A DNA stretch of 64,000 nucleotides from Pyrenochaeta sp. MPI-SDFR-AT-0127. Taxonomy: Eukaryota > Ascomycota > Dothideomycetes > Pleosporales > Cucurbitariaceae. Both the position numbers and the translations under genes were made by a program. The stretch spans positions 310,001 through 374,000 of the forward strand of contig JAGTJM010000006.1 of NCBI GenBank assembly GCA_020747015.1, given 5' to 3'. Positions within the stretch are counted from its first letter, which is position 1. Every line of letters starts with the position of its first letter. This document shows positions 29,316 through 41,742 of the stretch, piece by piece. The notes below the pieces were generated by a model, which was not told where the DNA came from, made no database searches, and saw nothing but the letters and a program-made list of their open reading frames with translations.

Positions 29316-32300
29316 ATGCCCGGACGCACTTCGACGCGCTCAACGCGCACTTCTACAGCCTCAGTAGCGCGCAAATCCAGTACCGGAACACTCAAATCAA
29401 CACGCGCTTCCTCCGCACGGCAGTCCGCAAATGCGGTCGAGATTCCTGATGAAGGCCCCACAACGTCGCTCCGCACGCAGATAGCACAGGTCTTTGGCGA
29501 TGCACAGAAGACGACTGCCACACAGCGGAAATTGGTGGTCAACTTAAGGAAAATACAAGAGGCCTGCTGCTTCGAGCCCCCAGACTCGGGCAAGAAGGGC
29601 GGCAAGAAGGGAAAAGAAGAGGCCCAGGAAGACTTTGACGAAGAAGAATTCAACAACGAAGTCGTAAGGTGTGTGCTCAGGATTTTAGCTGTCAAGAAAA
29701 GCGAACCCGTGGGAGACAGAGTAATCAGGTTCTTGGGTGTGTTTTTGAAGCACGCTTCGGAGAAAGGTACGCACCGTGGCTGTGGGCTCGCACATATAGA
29801 ATACTAAATGAGGACAGACCAAGCAATCTTCGCAGCAGAGACGGAGGAAGAAGCAACAGCCTTCCATGAGACGCCCAGCAGTCGTCTTACATCAAATATC
29901 CTCACTACTATCCTTGCATTTCTCACAGCAAAGGACAAGACAATCCGATTCCGAGCGACGCAGACTGTGGCACATATCGTGAACAGCCTTACGACAATCG
30001 ATGATGATATCTTCAATCTAATCAGACTCGGCTTTCTGAAGCGTTTGCGAGACAAGGAGCCTTCGGTACGTGTCCAGGCAATTCTCGGTCTCGGCCGACT
30101 TGCGGGCAATGACGATGAAGAGCAAGACGACGAAAACAGTGACGACGATGCTGCAGGTGGTATTTTGGATAAGCTGTTGGACATTATGATCAACGACCCA
30201 AGTGCAGAGGTTCGACGCGCTGTTCTGCTCAACCTGCCATTGTGGCCCTCTACTCTACGATACATCTTAGAACGAGCCCGCGATATGGACGCAACGACAA
30301 GACGATTGGTCTACGGCAAGATTCTTCCCGCCTTGGGAGACTTCCGACATATGTCGCTTGTGGAACGAGAGAAGCTCATTCGCTGGGGCCTTCGAGATCG
30401 AGATGATATTGTCCGAAAAGCTGCTGCACGTCTCTTCCGCGAGCGATGGTTGGAGGATTGCGCTTCGTCACGCGACAATCGCCCGGAGGAGGACAAGAAG
30501 CCCGGTGACGTTGCTCCCCCAAATCTAGAGGCGTTGTGTGAGCTGCTTGAACGAATCGATGTCACCCGTTCAGGAGAAGAGGATGGTATGGCGCATGAAG
30601 CTATGCGCGAGTTCTGGGATGGCCGGCCTGATTATCGCGAATACATCACTTTTGACCACGAATTCTGGAACAATCTGGATTCGCAGACTGCGTTCGTAGC
30701 CCGCACTCTGAACGATTACTGTCAGGGCGCCCAAGACGATAGAGTCCAGGGCATGATTGAGGACAAGATGCCCGAAGTCACAATGTTCGCATTCGTTCTA
30801 CAAAGGGAACTTAACTCCCTTATGGAGCTCGTGGACAAGGTTGCAGTCATGGAAGAAACCGACCCAGAAGCTGAAGAGGCACAAGAAGATGTAGAGGAAC
30901 AAGACTTCGTTGTTCAGCAGTTGCTCCACATTGCCCACACGCTCGACTACACTGACGAGATGGGCCGAAGGCAAATGTACAACATCATGCGCGAAGCCAT
31001 TGCCAAAGCTCAGCTGCCAGAAGAATGCACCAAACTTGCGATCCAGGTCCTGCGTACCGTTTGCGGCAACCGTGGGGAATCAGACTTCTGCGCTCTGATT
31101 GTCGAGGCTATCGCAGAGGTTCGTGACAGCCTGCTTGACGCGGACGATGTCACTGTGAAGGCGGACGAAGATGCTGAAGAGAGCTTTCACTCCGCTCAAT
31201 CAGACGTCGAAGGAGGCGCCCCTCTGCTCAAGCCAAGAGGCACGGGAGCAGCAAAAGACCTCAGTCCTGAAGAAGAGGAGGAGCAACGCATTCGAGAGGT
31301 CATGGTATACTCAAAATGTTTGCACATCGCTCAGTGCACACTTCAAAACGTGCATTGCGATCTCGAGTCGGACAATTCTTTGACTAACATTCTCAACACC
31401 TTGATCATTCCGGCAGTTCAAGCACACGAGGCGATGATTCGGGAGCGTGGAGTCATCTGCTTGGGTCTGGCTGCACTCCTCAGCAAAGTAAGTTATGAAC
31501 CTTACGAACCTACACCCTGAACGAGCTAACGATATGCAGGATCTTGCCCTGAACAATCTAGATCTCTTCTTCCACTGCTTCACGAAGGGGCACGATGCCC
31601 TCAAAGAGATTGTCATCCAAGTGTTGACCGATACCATCATAACCCATCCTCAGCTGCTTGCGCCACCTGCGATAGACCCAGATGCTACAGCCGAGGACAC
31701 AGAGCCCAAGCCAAATCCTCTCATCAAGCCCATCACCAAGGTCTTGCTCAAGGCTTTTGGCTCGGACAGTAAGCGCATTAGCCTCATTGCATGCACCGCC
31801 GCATCAAAGCTTCTACTCTTGGGCATTCTCCCTCCTGCGCCAACTGCAGAGATTCTAAAGGCCTTTACGCTCACCTATTTCGATCCCGAGACGGCCTCCA
31901 ATCCCGCTTTGAGACAAGCACTGAGCTATTTTCTCCCCGTATACTGTCACTCGAAACTCAAAAACGCACAGCTCATGGCACAAATTGCCGTGCCAGTCAT
32001 GTCTAAGCTTCTACTCATGCGCGAAGAGAATGTTGAAGAAGAAGAGACAGATGAAATGGTTGGCTGGCCCGTCATCACAGCTCATTTGTCTGAGTGGACT
32101 GATGGGCGCAAGGTTGTTGGAGCTACGGAACTGGGCCTCGATGGGAAGACGAGCACTACCGCGGAGGCTGAGGAACCACATATTCATCTCGCAGCTGAAG
32201 TCTTAGAGCGTGCTTTGACCAGTACGTGTTCGAAGGATGAGCGCAAACCGCTGCTTTCTCTGCTGAGCAAACTGTACATCGCTCCAACATCAACAAGCAG

Positions 32301-32799
32301 GAAAGGCGAAGAGAACCAAGCGGATGAAGAAAGCCTCCGCACCTTGCATAGTCTTGTCACCGAGGCTGTGGAAGGCAAAATTGGCACAGATGCGACACAG
32401 CGTAACGCCCTTGCAAAACTCGAAATTAGTCTCACCAAACGCTTGGGTGAGGTGGAACACGTCGCACAAGTCCAAGACCAGACCTCTGTCTCACCCGACA
32501 CCACTGTCGCGGACGCAAACGAAGGGGAGATTGAAGCTGATGCTAGTGCAATTGAACTCCCCGTAAGACAAGCCAAGAGTGCTGATGAGACTATGATGGA
32601 CGTTGACGGATCGGAGATTGGAGATGAGGACGAGGAAGACGATACTATGTTTGCCGGTATGCAAGGCGAAGGGACACGCATGCCGCTTGAAGACGATGGT
32701 GACGAGGACGATACAACCATGACCATTGGCCGGGGCAGGACTGCGGTAACTGAAGACGATATCATGGAAAGTCTACTGAGGGATGATGACTCCGCATAA
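29316..32799 (+). CDS. YCG1: Condensin complex subunit 3 (CND3/Ycg1, CAP-G)
   Basis: Three exons (29316-29766, 29818-31487, 31540-32799; introns of 51 and 52 bp) give 1126 residues. A Ser/Thr/Arg-rich start (TSTRSTRTSTASVARKSS) precedes an alpha-helical HEAT-repeat body, with KTIRFRATQTVAHIVNSL, EPSVRVQAILGLGRLAG and SAEVRRAVLLNLP as typical repeats and the family segment RDMDATTRRLVYGKILP. The C-terminal 100 residues are very acidic (EIGDEDEEDDTM) and Met-containing. It is the HEAT subunit that, with the kleisin, clamps DNA in condensin during mitotic chromosome condensation. The middle holds several acidic linkers, expected for the family. Assignment is firm; exon ends are supported by frame continuity. 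Confidence 0.94.
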
Positions 32800-33829
32800 C
32801 AGATTTGACCTTGCATTTCGTATATATTCATGGATGTTTCGGTTTCGGCGTACCTGGATGTAGGGTCTTGCATAGAGGAACTGGTTTGGGAAGGGGAGGG
32901 GATTACTTGGATGTAATGAGTTCATGTTTATTTATGATATCCACGCTTTCTCTTCATATTGCAAAGCCTCTTGTCTTCAAGGGAAGTGACTGGCATGTGT
33001 TAATCAAAATCACAAGGAGTACATGATATTCAATCATCATATTCTACCTCAATTGCCCAGCCATTACAAGAATAAAGTCAGTAACACGCTCCCTTCACTC
33101 TCCCAGCTAGCGCACAACCCTCAGCTCGGGACTCTGGCTCACTAATCTCCGAGAAACAAACTGAGCCAATCCCTCATCAATTAACAGGCGTTTGTTCCTC
33201 TCCATGTGTCTGGATCAGTCACACACTGAACCGTACAGATGGAGCCTAGCCTGCCGCCTTCGTACTACACCGCTCCCTTGGAAAGGGGCGTGTAGATCCG
33301 CTCAGCGAGGAGCACTATACGTCTTACGCTTTGTACCGATTTGATCAGGCTGCGGGACCCAGTACGGAGCATCTGCGCATTTGTTTTTGGGTGTTTTGCA
33401 ATACCGCTTCTCATAAGCCCTGGGCTGGAACGTTCGAATGCGTACCTTGAGCTGTTGTGAATGTTTTGTATTGTGAACGCAGAAGTGTCAAGCAAAACGC
33501 CCATGAAGAAAAAAAAACGTCTATCAAGGACTGGAACGTCTAAATACAATATTGAACATTGGATATCATGATGCTGAAAGTGTACGCCAAAATGCCCTTG
33601 CTGAAGCGAATGCGTTTGCGCCGCCGTTGAATGCATGATCTGTAAGTGCGTTGCACGACTTGCCACTCCGAGTTGTTGTAATGTAGGCAAATCGCGAGAG
33701 CTATGTGTGTGCGAAGTTGTCGAGTGGTATTGGAGGTGGCGTGATTGTAGGCCCCGGGGACGGCTTTTGTGTGGTTTTCATGTTGTCCGTCTTTAAAACT
33801 CGTCATCTTATCAGAATGAAAATCGTCAA
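32800..33829. other. Intergenic stretch, no gene seen
   Basis: A 1.0-kb gap between two genes that converge here (condensin, plus; mannosyltransferase, minus). A 141-codon minus-strand frame within it has no recognisable features. Nothing else is called. Confidence 0.5.
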
Positions 33830-35386
33830 TCACCACGGCCGGTCAATACTGTCCATCCACCCAAATACCTCTCGAACATGTGCTCGGATGGCCCCGCACG
33901 TTTTGCTTTCTTGATCTTCCCTACACCCTTCTTCAGCAATGACATCCCATAATCTCCTCTCCACATCGAATCCTAGCATGTTGACCATATCTTCCCTGGA
34001 CCCCCACATTCTATGCGGTGTCCCATCTACCTCGTACATCAACTGGCTCTGGTCCTCCAAAACCTTAACAGGATCAAGTTTCAGCATATTCTGATGGAGG
34101 AAAACTGGTCGTGGTTTCGGGGGCGCTTTTCGTGTGCGATTAAGCCCGTTTTCTACGCCGGGGTTGGGATGTGCGAGGTCAATGTCTTGCCAGCGTTCAG
34201 CGGGGTGGATGTGGCTGCGCATGGGAATGAGGTATTCATAGTCGAGGCCTGGATCTGCCTGCGCAATGCCGGTCCCACGGTATGTACCGTTCTTCGAGCG
34301 TCCTAGAGCGCTTGGTCCAGTTCTAACCTGATAGTACGGTAGACAAACAGCCATGGCTGCCTGTACAAATGTCTCCTTATCTCCTGCGCCGTGACTGCCT
34401 TGGGATAGCAAGATATAGTAGTAGTCAGGGCCATAATAATTGTAGTATACCATCATTAACAGTGACTCCCGATGGATCTCTTTGTTGAGCATCAACTGTC
34501 CGCTTTCGGTCGAATACCGCGTTTGCGAGGGTACTTCAGGGATCGCAGCAATGTGGTAGAAGTGTACAGAAACTGTAAGAGCCCAATAATCGGGCCAAGT
34601 CACCAAGCCGTGTGTTGTGTACGGTGCAGTCGAGAAGAGAATCGTAGGATCGTATGCGGGGAATGCATCGCTGTCCAGGAAAAGGACGTGCTGAAAGGAG
34701 GAGAAGAGGAGCGCGAAGATCTTGTACTGGTAGTGGTCCGGCTGTTTGACATTCTTCGCGGTTTCGTATATGTTGGATAGAACAACGCAGCGAGCATTCA
34801 ATGACGGAAGGACAGTGTCACATATGGTTGGCTCGTATTTACTCCAATCATCGATGAAGACCTCAACCGGTAGGTTGCATCCAGTTCTCCGTAGCATACG
34901 CAATGATACCAAGAAGATAGGCATGTATCTTGCGTTCGCAGTCGTTACGATTCCAGTGGTCCCTTTGGAGAATTGTAATTTCGGTGCCAGACGTTGTGCT
35001 GATCTTCGCATCGCATAGTGCGCTCGAAACAAAGCCGTCTCATCATCGTCAGTGAAGCCAACGAGTCGATCTGCGTGTTTTCTGCCTTGTTCGAGTGGTC
35101 GCCAGTCGGCCATTGGCCCTATTCCGTCTTCATCAAGCTGTAGAGGTTTACATTGTGGCTGAGCCTCGAGGAGTGCGGATGCAAGATCCTGCCAAAATTG
35201 TTGTACCGAAGCATTGAATGTTGAACTGGCTTCGGTCACGTTCTGGCTGGGAAGATGGATAGCCTTGAACGCCGGTGGGACATCATACCGCCGTGGTAGG
35301 AAGAAGAGACTACAGATGAGCAGAAAGAGTGGGATAATTACAAGTCGGGGTATCGTTGAGATGATGTGCGGCGTGTTTATGAGCAT
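33830..35386 (-). CDS. Golgi alpha-mannosyltransferase of the MNN1/MNN2 group
   Basis: A single exon of 518 residues starting at the ATG at 35386. It is a type II membrane protein: a short N-terminal tail, a membrane anchor at about 14-31 (LVIIPLFLLICSLFFL), then a lumenal catalytic domain. The glycosyltransferase core shows TTGIVTTANARYMPIFLVSLR, a nucleotide-sugar region, the metal-binding DxD in HVLFLDSDAFPAY, and the family block LVTWPDYWALTVS. C-terminal cysteines (GCREDQESKTCG) are probably disulfide-linked. It should transfer mannose from GDP-mannose to N- or O-linked glycans in the Golgi. Whether the bond is alpha-1,2 or alpha-1,3 cannot be told. Several N-glycosylation sequons (NVT, NAS, NGT) are present. 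Confidence 0.9.
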   Translation of the reverse strand: MLINTPHIISTIPRLVIIPLFLLICSLFFLPRRYDVPPAFKAIHLPSQNVTEASSTFNASVQQFWQDLASALLEAQPQCKPLQLDEDGIGPMADWRPLEQGRKHADRLVGFTDDDETALFRAHYAMRRSAQRLAPKLQFSKGTTGIVTTANARYMPIFLVSLRMLRRTGCNLPVEVFIDDWSKYEPTICDTVLPSLNARCVVLSNIYETAKNVKQPDHYQYKIFALLFSSFQHVLFLDSDAFPAYDPTILFSTAPYTTHGLVTWPDYWALTVSVHFYHIAAIPEVPSQTRYSTESGQLMLNKEIHRESLLMMVYYNYYGPDYYYILLSQGSHGAGDKETFVQAAMAVCLPYYQVRTGPSALGRSKNGTYRGTGIAQADPGLDYEYLIPMRSHIHPAERWQDIDLAHPNPGVENGLNRTRKAPPKPRPVFLHQNMLKLDPVKVLEDQSQLMYEVDGTPHRMWGSREDMVNMLGFDVERRLWDVIAEEGCREDQESKTCGAIRAHVREVFGWMDSIDRPW

Positions 35387-37937
35387 AGTGGGCGCAAGTC
35401 GTTATCGAGGACAGGAATCCATAGGAATGGGTATCCAGTCGCAAAATGTAGTAACGGCAATACAAAAGACTGATTGCGACATGGGAGATTGTAGACAGGG
35501 TCCAGAAAAGGTCTCTGGTTGCGGGAGGCGAAACAAATGGGAACACCTGCATAATACACTGGATGCCAACATTTGGATCCTGGCGCCGTCAGTGGCGGAA
35601 TGTTGGAGCTAGGATGAAAACGTCCCTAACATGATCTGCGACAGTGATGGTAGGCTGCTTACGGTACTAATGCGGTAGCATGCGGCCCAAGAACCTAACA
35701 CATCAATATCCAAGAACAGTGTGATAATAGGACAGCGTGCGGGGTCTTGTGCAGCTTCCGGCAGGTTTGTGATCTTCAGCCTCCCAACGCGAGGAGCGCA
35801 AGGTTGGCGGGGAAACTCTTCTTTTCCAACTGGCGCCATGCAGTAGTGCAAGAGGAGTCGGTGGACAGTGACCCAGTTGCATCATTGAGCACGAAGCTTA
35901 TCTTTGGTCTGCCTCGTGCGTTGCCGTATGCAGCATGGCGCTGCTCCAGCTCTGGGCATGGTAGTCTTGGCAGGCATGTCGTGTAGCCCAAACAAGGGCA
36001 ATGCCTTACAAGCGGGCATGCAAAAACGCTGAACCCTTAAAGACATCATATCCTCTGGCTTCACTTTTGTGTATAGGCTAGGTTCAAACCAGTGTTGGAG
36101 GGTTTGTACGCTTAGAGTTTGCGTGATGGCGCCACATCGTTGGAGATGTTTGGTTCATTCCTTAGCCGAAAGCGGCCTGAGCCATCCGACTAGCGAACTG
36201 CACGCCCGCGACTATGGTTAACTAGTATCCGGAACCGTCATCTGGATCTTGATTGCAGTTTTCCGAGTCTAGATCGTGTGTTGATTTTGTTGCGCCGAGC
36301 AGTACCGGCGGGATGTCTATAGACATAAACAATGAGGTTTGATACACTCCAAGGCTCAATAATTTGCAATCACATCAGGCTGTTCAGTCAATTGCTGGAC
36401 TGTATCAACGCCCTAGAAATGGAGTTGCTACAGCATGACAAAAGGTTCCAGTGTGGTTGAATACCTCTTCTGTCATTGTATGAGTAAAGGGTTTGTCACA
36501 GGGAGACTGGAATAATACTGTACTCAAAAGTTCGAAGCCACAGCAACACCAGGTCGGCATCAAATCTCCTGACCGTCCGTTACACGGACAAGTAGTGTTT
36601 TCTCAGAATAGATCCAAGGCCGCCCACGACAGCCGCATCAGAAAGGTAGCGGGGTTGCGGCAACCAAGAATTGGTGTCGTAGGAATAAGCTACGTCCGAA
36701 CAGGGGTTAGCCGAGTCACTAGCGTGGGGCATGCTTACATCCTGTGCTCCAATTCCCTGCCTCTAGCTAGCCTTGCTAGCTTGCCTGTACTAGTCGACTT
36801 GTACGATGCTCCAACCTGCTTCCTTGTAGATATTTGTTTCGCTGTGATTGGGTGCGTTTCAACTTCTTACGGAGTGTTTGCCGGCTCTCCTAGTTATGCC
36901 CGTGCCAGGCTGTCTGACATCCCTTCCATGTGCGACATGGAGCCTGAGTCACCAGGAAAGATCTTAGACTCGAGCCGATACATGGGAAGACATGTTTGCA
37001 ACGTCTGCAAGACCTTACGATGACGTTTGTTTCCATCTGAACGAGATTTACCATTTTCTTTGTTCTTGAAACAGGTAGGCATTGCCAGTGTTATTAGACA
37101 GATGAGACACCCTCGACCGTCCGAGGACTGATGATGTTGATTGACCCCTGGACACGATTCCTAGGAGTAGAACGTCCTTGTGGTCCTGCGCATAACGCAC
37201 AGTGTTACATTTTGCATTTACCAGTTTCGAATTGAAGAGCGAGGGACAGCAACTTGGAGGATAATGGATACAGAGTGAATTAAAACTCTCAATTTATACA
37301 TTTGTCTATAGACTTTGCTTTTCAATTTGAGTGAGCAGAGGATTGCAAATGACAAGATGACAAGGAATAGAGAAGAGCAGGAAGGAAAGATTCAAGGAGA
37401 GCATATTAGTTACAAGTGGAAATGGAGCTATGCGGCACTCATCTGCGCCCCGTCCACCACCACGCTATGCTAAGTGACTCAATTTGTGTCGAAAGAAACA
37501 GAGCAGAAGCAAGGAAGAAAAGCAAGGCATATGTTGAAGAGAAGACGCCGGCTGGCTAGACATCAAGAAAGAGATCATGCGGAAGATCCAAAAAAACGCT
37601 CCGGCAAGCCCTGATCAGCAAGCCCATGTTGCCGCCTGTTCCTGTTATACTTTTTATCCGTCCGTCCAGCTTTTGAATGGCTCAAGTCGACCCCAAACAC
37701 CACCAAACCCCAAAGGTATCGAACTCCTCGCCAAATGGGTTTCCGTCTATAAGCAATCCGATCCCGTTTCCATGCCAGATAGCCAGCAGCAAATGCTACG
37801 AAATCTTAATCATTCTGAATGACGACAAACTCCGCCAAATCCAATCTTACCCACGCCAGCCTGTCCAAGATAACCGTCCCATATCAAATCGCTCAAGATC
37901 AGGCGCCAGAAGATCGATACCTTATATACGAGTGTGT
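35387..37937. other. Long gene-free stretch
   Basis: 2.5 kb between the mannosyltransferase start and the end of the RNA-binding protein gene. The longest frame (36493-37023, plus, 176 codons) has no recognisable motif, composition or splice structure. The last 500 bases before 37938 are probably the 3' untranslated region of the RNA-binding protein. A short local repeat of CTAGC-type words occurs at 36765-36800. Confidence 0.5.
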
Positions 37938-39971
37938 TTACGCTGGTGACTTATTGGCCGGGTTGGAGACGTTGCGGCGGTCATCGTTCATCGACAACGA
38001 ACCAAAGCCGGTCGACAAAAAGGAGAAGGGGTCGTTGCGACCGTCGCCACCGTTAATGGCACCCTGGTTTGGGTAAGGGTCTGCAGAAGAGAAGGCAGCC
38101 TCAGCTGAGCGGCTATCAAAAGGAGTTGCATGCATGCCACCGTTCGGGACATATTGGGCGCCCATGGGTGGGTAGGGGCTAGCCGCACCCATACCGGAAG
38201 GAAGAGCATACTGGCTGGGAGGTCCTCCATACTGCTGTCCAGGATATCCGCCGGCGCCATAACCAGCTGGGCCGTAGGGTCCACCGCCAGGAGTACCGCC
38301 CATGGAAGGAGGTCCCATACCAAAGCCGGATGGGGTATCCATTGGCGAGGGGAAGGCAGAGTCGGCAACGACAGCAGCGCCGGCACGGCTGGCTCCGCAG
38401 CGCAGACAAGCAGTGTTCTTTGCAAAGTTGTGATAACCGCACCCGTTCTCGCCGCACTTCCAATCACCCGCACGGAAGGGCACGACGCCAGTGCCTCCAC
38501 GCATGTGCCCACCACCACCGCCCATACCATGACCATGGCCATGGCCCATGTGATGTTGTGGAGGACCCATCATACCATGGTGGCCGCCGTACCCGTAGCC
38601 GCCACCACCGCCATAGCCCATTTGGTCACCGCCAGGGGGGCCCTGCTGCATGGCAGGGAATGAGCAGCGGAAACAAGCAGTACGACGCTGGAAGTTGGAG
38701 AAACCGCATGAGGGGCAGTTCCAGTCTCCAGGACGGGGGCGGTTCTTGCTGGGAGGAAAGGGTGTGATGATATCTGCGGCACGGTCAAGAACGCGGCTTG
38801 AGGAAGGTGAGACCTCGATGGCCTTTTCGTTGAGGGCACGACCATTCATGCACAGAGATTCGGCAGCCTGCGCTTGTAAGTATGATCATCTCTGTATATC
38901 TTATCACCAAGGTAAAAACGTACCTCTTCATGAGACGAAAAAATGGCAAAGCCAGTGCCAGTTGGCTTATGCTGGTCTGGGGTCCTGAGAGTCCAGAAGG
39001 CGATGGGTCGGCCGCCAAACTGCGTGAACCAGCTCTCAAGCTCTGATTGGGTTGTGTCGTGCGGCAGGCCGCTCATGTGCAGGACTTTGCTGCGCTCCGA
39101 GAGGAACGCGCGGACATCGGCACGGGCATCCATTGGCTTGGTGAGAACGTCTGGATGTTCCTGTGGTGGCTGAGATTTGCGAATTAACCCCCGAAGAACT
39201 CTAGCAAGAGTGACAGCCTCTTCCATGGCCCGCCTGGGAGAGGCTGGTGCGAGAGCTTGCAGGTGAAACGGTAGGTTGTGTTTGATTGGCGCAGACGACT
39301 GCACAGGCTCGACCTCGAGTGCCGCACAGATGTTGGTCAGGGCGCTTGAGCCGAAGGGCAGCGACTCGGGATGGTGGGCTTGCCAGCGTTGATACTCTGT
39401 GCGCAGATCGAATGTGCGAGAATGTTGGAGATACGGGGGGAGCACGACGGCCTTATCACGGGCCTCGCGGGGCAGCTGGACGCGCAGATCCCACGAATCG
39501 AGGGTTACAAAGGCAAACTCGTAGTTCTTGGGCACAATGTGCTCCTGTGCAAAAGCATTGAAGCGGTCAATGGCATCACGGAACGACCCGGCGTTCTGGA
39601 CGTGGTCATAGGTAAGAGTGGTCAAGCTGGCTGTGAAGGGGGTGGAAGTCAGCCAACAGCTCGTGAATGGCCGGGGCAGATTGGCTTACTGCACAGTGCT
39701 GTGATGGGCGTGTTGACCGGCTTTACTAAGACACTCTCGCGGTGAAGCTGGAGGCGAGGTTTGGTCAGCAATTGCGAGGGCAATGGGGACGGGGCGGTGG
39801 GCTCACCTCCTCGCAGGATTTGGCATCGAGCAAAATCCAGCCAAGCTCAATCACCTCTGCAGAATCTTTTGTGACGTATACACCATGTTCGTCGCAGGTT
39901 GTGGCTACGTGAATGACCAGGTAGCGGTCCAGGTTTGGGGCCTGGGGGCTTGGGGTCAGTTGCGAGGCCAT
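37938..39971 (-). CDS. Pseudo-exonuclease/RRM/RanBP2-zinc-finger RNA-binding protein
   Basis: Four exons (39971-39807, 39747-39690, 39630-38924, 38867-37938; introns of 56-59 bp) give 619 residues. Residues about 15-200 follow the pattern of an ERI-1-like DEDDh 3'-5' exonuclease (VIELGWILLD, LVKPVNTPITALCTSLT, FAFVTLDSWDL). However, the first catalytic D-x-E is replaced in YLVIHVATTC, and the usual Asp of the CGDWDL strand is Ser (LDSWDL, 118-123), so it is probably inactive. An RRM follows (RNP2-like VLHMSGLP 257-264, RNP1-like TGTGFAIF to 305). Two RanBP2-type zinc fingers come next (Cys 361/364/375/378 and 448/453/464/467), each starting GDW, in a Gly/His/Tyr/Met-rich low-complexity C-terminus. 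It probably binds single-stranded RNA containing GGU and may condense into granules. Confidence 0.88.
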
Positions 39972-41742
39972 TATCTATGCGTTTGCACGGGGGGTGGTCC
40001 GCTCAGGGTCGTTTCGAAAAATTGGGCGGTGCTAGGGGACGGGTGCTGGAGATGGAGGCCGCTGGGGTCGAGGAGACGGGGCAAAGGAGCGACCGAGGGC
40101 GGGAGGATGAGATGGGACAGCAGCGAGGACGTCAGCGGGCAGGTGAAGGGGAGGGAACACCTGATGAGGGGGGGGGGATATGGAGGTGTGAGCTGTCGAA
40201 GCTTTGGGAAAGCGAGTGAAGGCAAGCGGAGCCTCGAGGACAGAGACGAGACAAGGTGAAAGTGTCTCCGGGTGAGATGAGACCAGGTGATTCGAGATGC
40301 GGTCGGGGAGACTGAGGCTCCGTGCAATGCTCCCAGGAAGATTTCTTGACGTGGATTGAAGAGCTAAGACGCACCTTGAGGCGCTTGGCGGACGTTCGAG
40401 CATCAGTGCGTCTGCAGCTGGCCATGTCATCACCCCTCGAGTGGGATAATTCCCTAACAACATGGGAACCACGGTTACGCGCGCTCCCGGTACCATAGCA
40501 GCTGCGCCCGGCTGTCCTGGACGGGCTGCATCGACACTAGACGGACAGACTGAGGCCGTGGAGAGACTGCAGACAGACACGACGGCAGACACACTGGCAG
40601 ACACACAGCCAGACACGCAGACAGACACCACCGGGCTCCCGCCGCTCGGCAAAGCTGCTGCTACGGCTCCCACTTCTGACTTCCACTACACGCTACAAAC
40701 TACTTTTTGCTGTGCCATCTGAAACACGTCGACGCCCTCTCATCGAGTGTTCCACGCGTCTGTCGAACGCTCTCGCGTGTGGCTCCGCCCCCGCCGTCCC
40801 ACCCTGTGCCATCCCTCTGCTTACCACAGTATTGACTTTGACGCAGCCCAAGAAGCCCCAATGGCCTTTCGCTTCCCGAACTCAGCCTTCGCGCGGGCAA
40901 CGCCGCACTTGGGGCACCTCGACTACAGGGTTCATCGCAGACGAGTCGTGCACACCCACCGCGCCGTAAGTGGACGCTGCAGCCCTCTGTGGGCCAGCCT
41001 ACCAGTGCCCTCTCCCAAGCGCTGGTCGAGGGTAGAAGTTTGGACTGGAGAACAGCATGTCCGCTCCCTCACCACCCATGGTCCTGTTGAGAGAGGGGGG
41101 CCAGCACTTCCGCCTCTTCCGCTCCCTCACCAGGCGCGTGGTGGCTGCCCGGGAACCCCTGGCGATGGAGCTCCCCCGCGGAGATTTGCACGTGATATGC
41201 CATAGTGGACGGCTCACCTCGCTGTTGCGTTGCGCCGGGGATAGGGAGTCGGGGGGCAGGGCGATCAAGCCCTTAGACGGGCCTTGCTGACATGTACAAC
41301 GGGCACTAGACCGCCAGCAGGCCCTTGGATTCGGTGTGCTGCACATGTTGCTCTCTTTTAGAAGTGAACCCCTTAAACGCGTCCCCTCCCTCCGCCATCT
41401 GAGAACTGGAGCACGAGCTTTGTTTGTGCCAGCGCTTCGCCGTCTGCCTGCAATTTATGCTCTTTGTTTGCGGCACAAAGCCCTAACCCAGTGCCTGGGT
41501 CCCCTTCTGCATAGCGGCTTTATCCACTGCCTGGCTCGGGTGCTGGCCAACAAGGCATGTCTCGGCATCGGGGATATTCTTCTTCCCCGCAAGCACCAGA
41601 GCGACGCGAGTAAGTCCTCAGCAGCCCACGTCGCTGCCAAACACTCTTCACCACACACCCCCCCCCCCAACCCGCCCGGCGCAATGCCTCTGCCTGCAAC
41701 ATGCTCAAATTCTAATTGAGAGTCAGCTCATCTCGAGGCATC
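39972..41742. promoter_or_regulatory. Long divergent upstream region
   Basis: 1.8 kb between the RNA-binding protein (minus) and the F-box gene (plus), likely long 5' leaders. It is G-rich on one side (40000-40300) and C-rich on the other, so several long frames on both strands are open by composition only. None is recognisable. Confidence 0.5.
40567..40629. repeat. Degenerate CAGACA minisatellite
   Basis: About 60 bp of imperfect CAGACA/CAGACACRC units in the divergent upstream region. On the minus strand it reads as a Val/Ser/Cys-rich low-complexity frame, which I do not take as coding. Confidence 0.7.

Noticed and set aside
33265..33690. A 141-codon minus-strand frame between condensin and the mannosyltransferase
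   Set aside because: No domain or conserved-looking pattern; lies within the probable 3' regions of two convergent genes.
36493..37023. A 176-codon plus-strand frame in a 2.5-kb gap
   Set aside because: No recognisable motif, no consistent composition, and no supporting splice or promoter context; chance frames of this size are common here.
40032..40673. A 213-codon minus-strand frame
   Set aside because: It is open because of G/C-biased and CAGACA-repeat composition, is low-complexity, and lies in the upstream region of two divergent genes.
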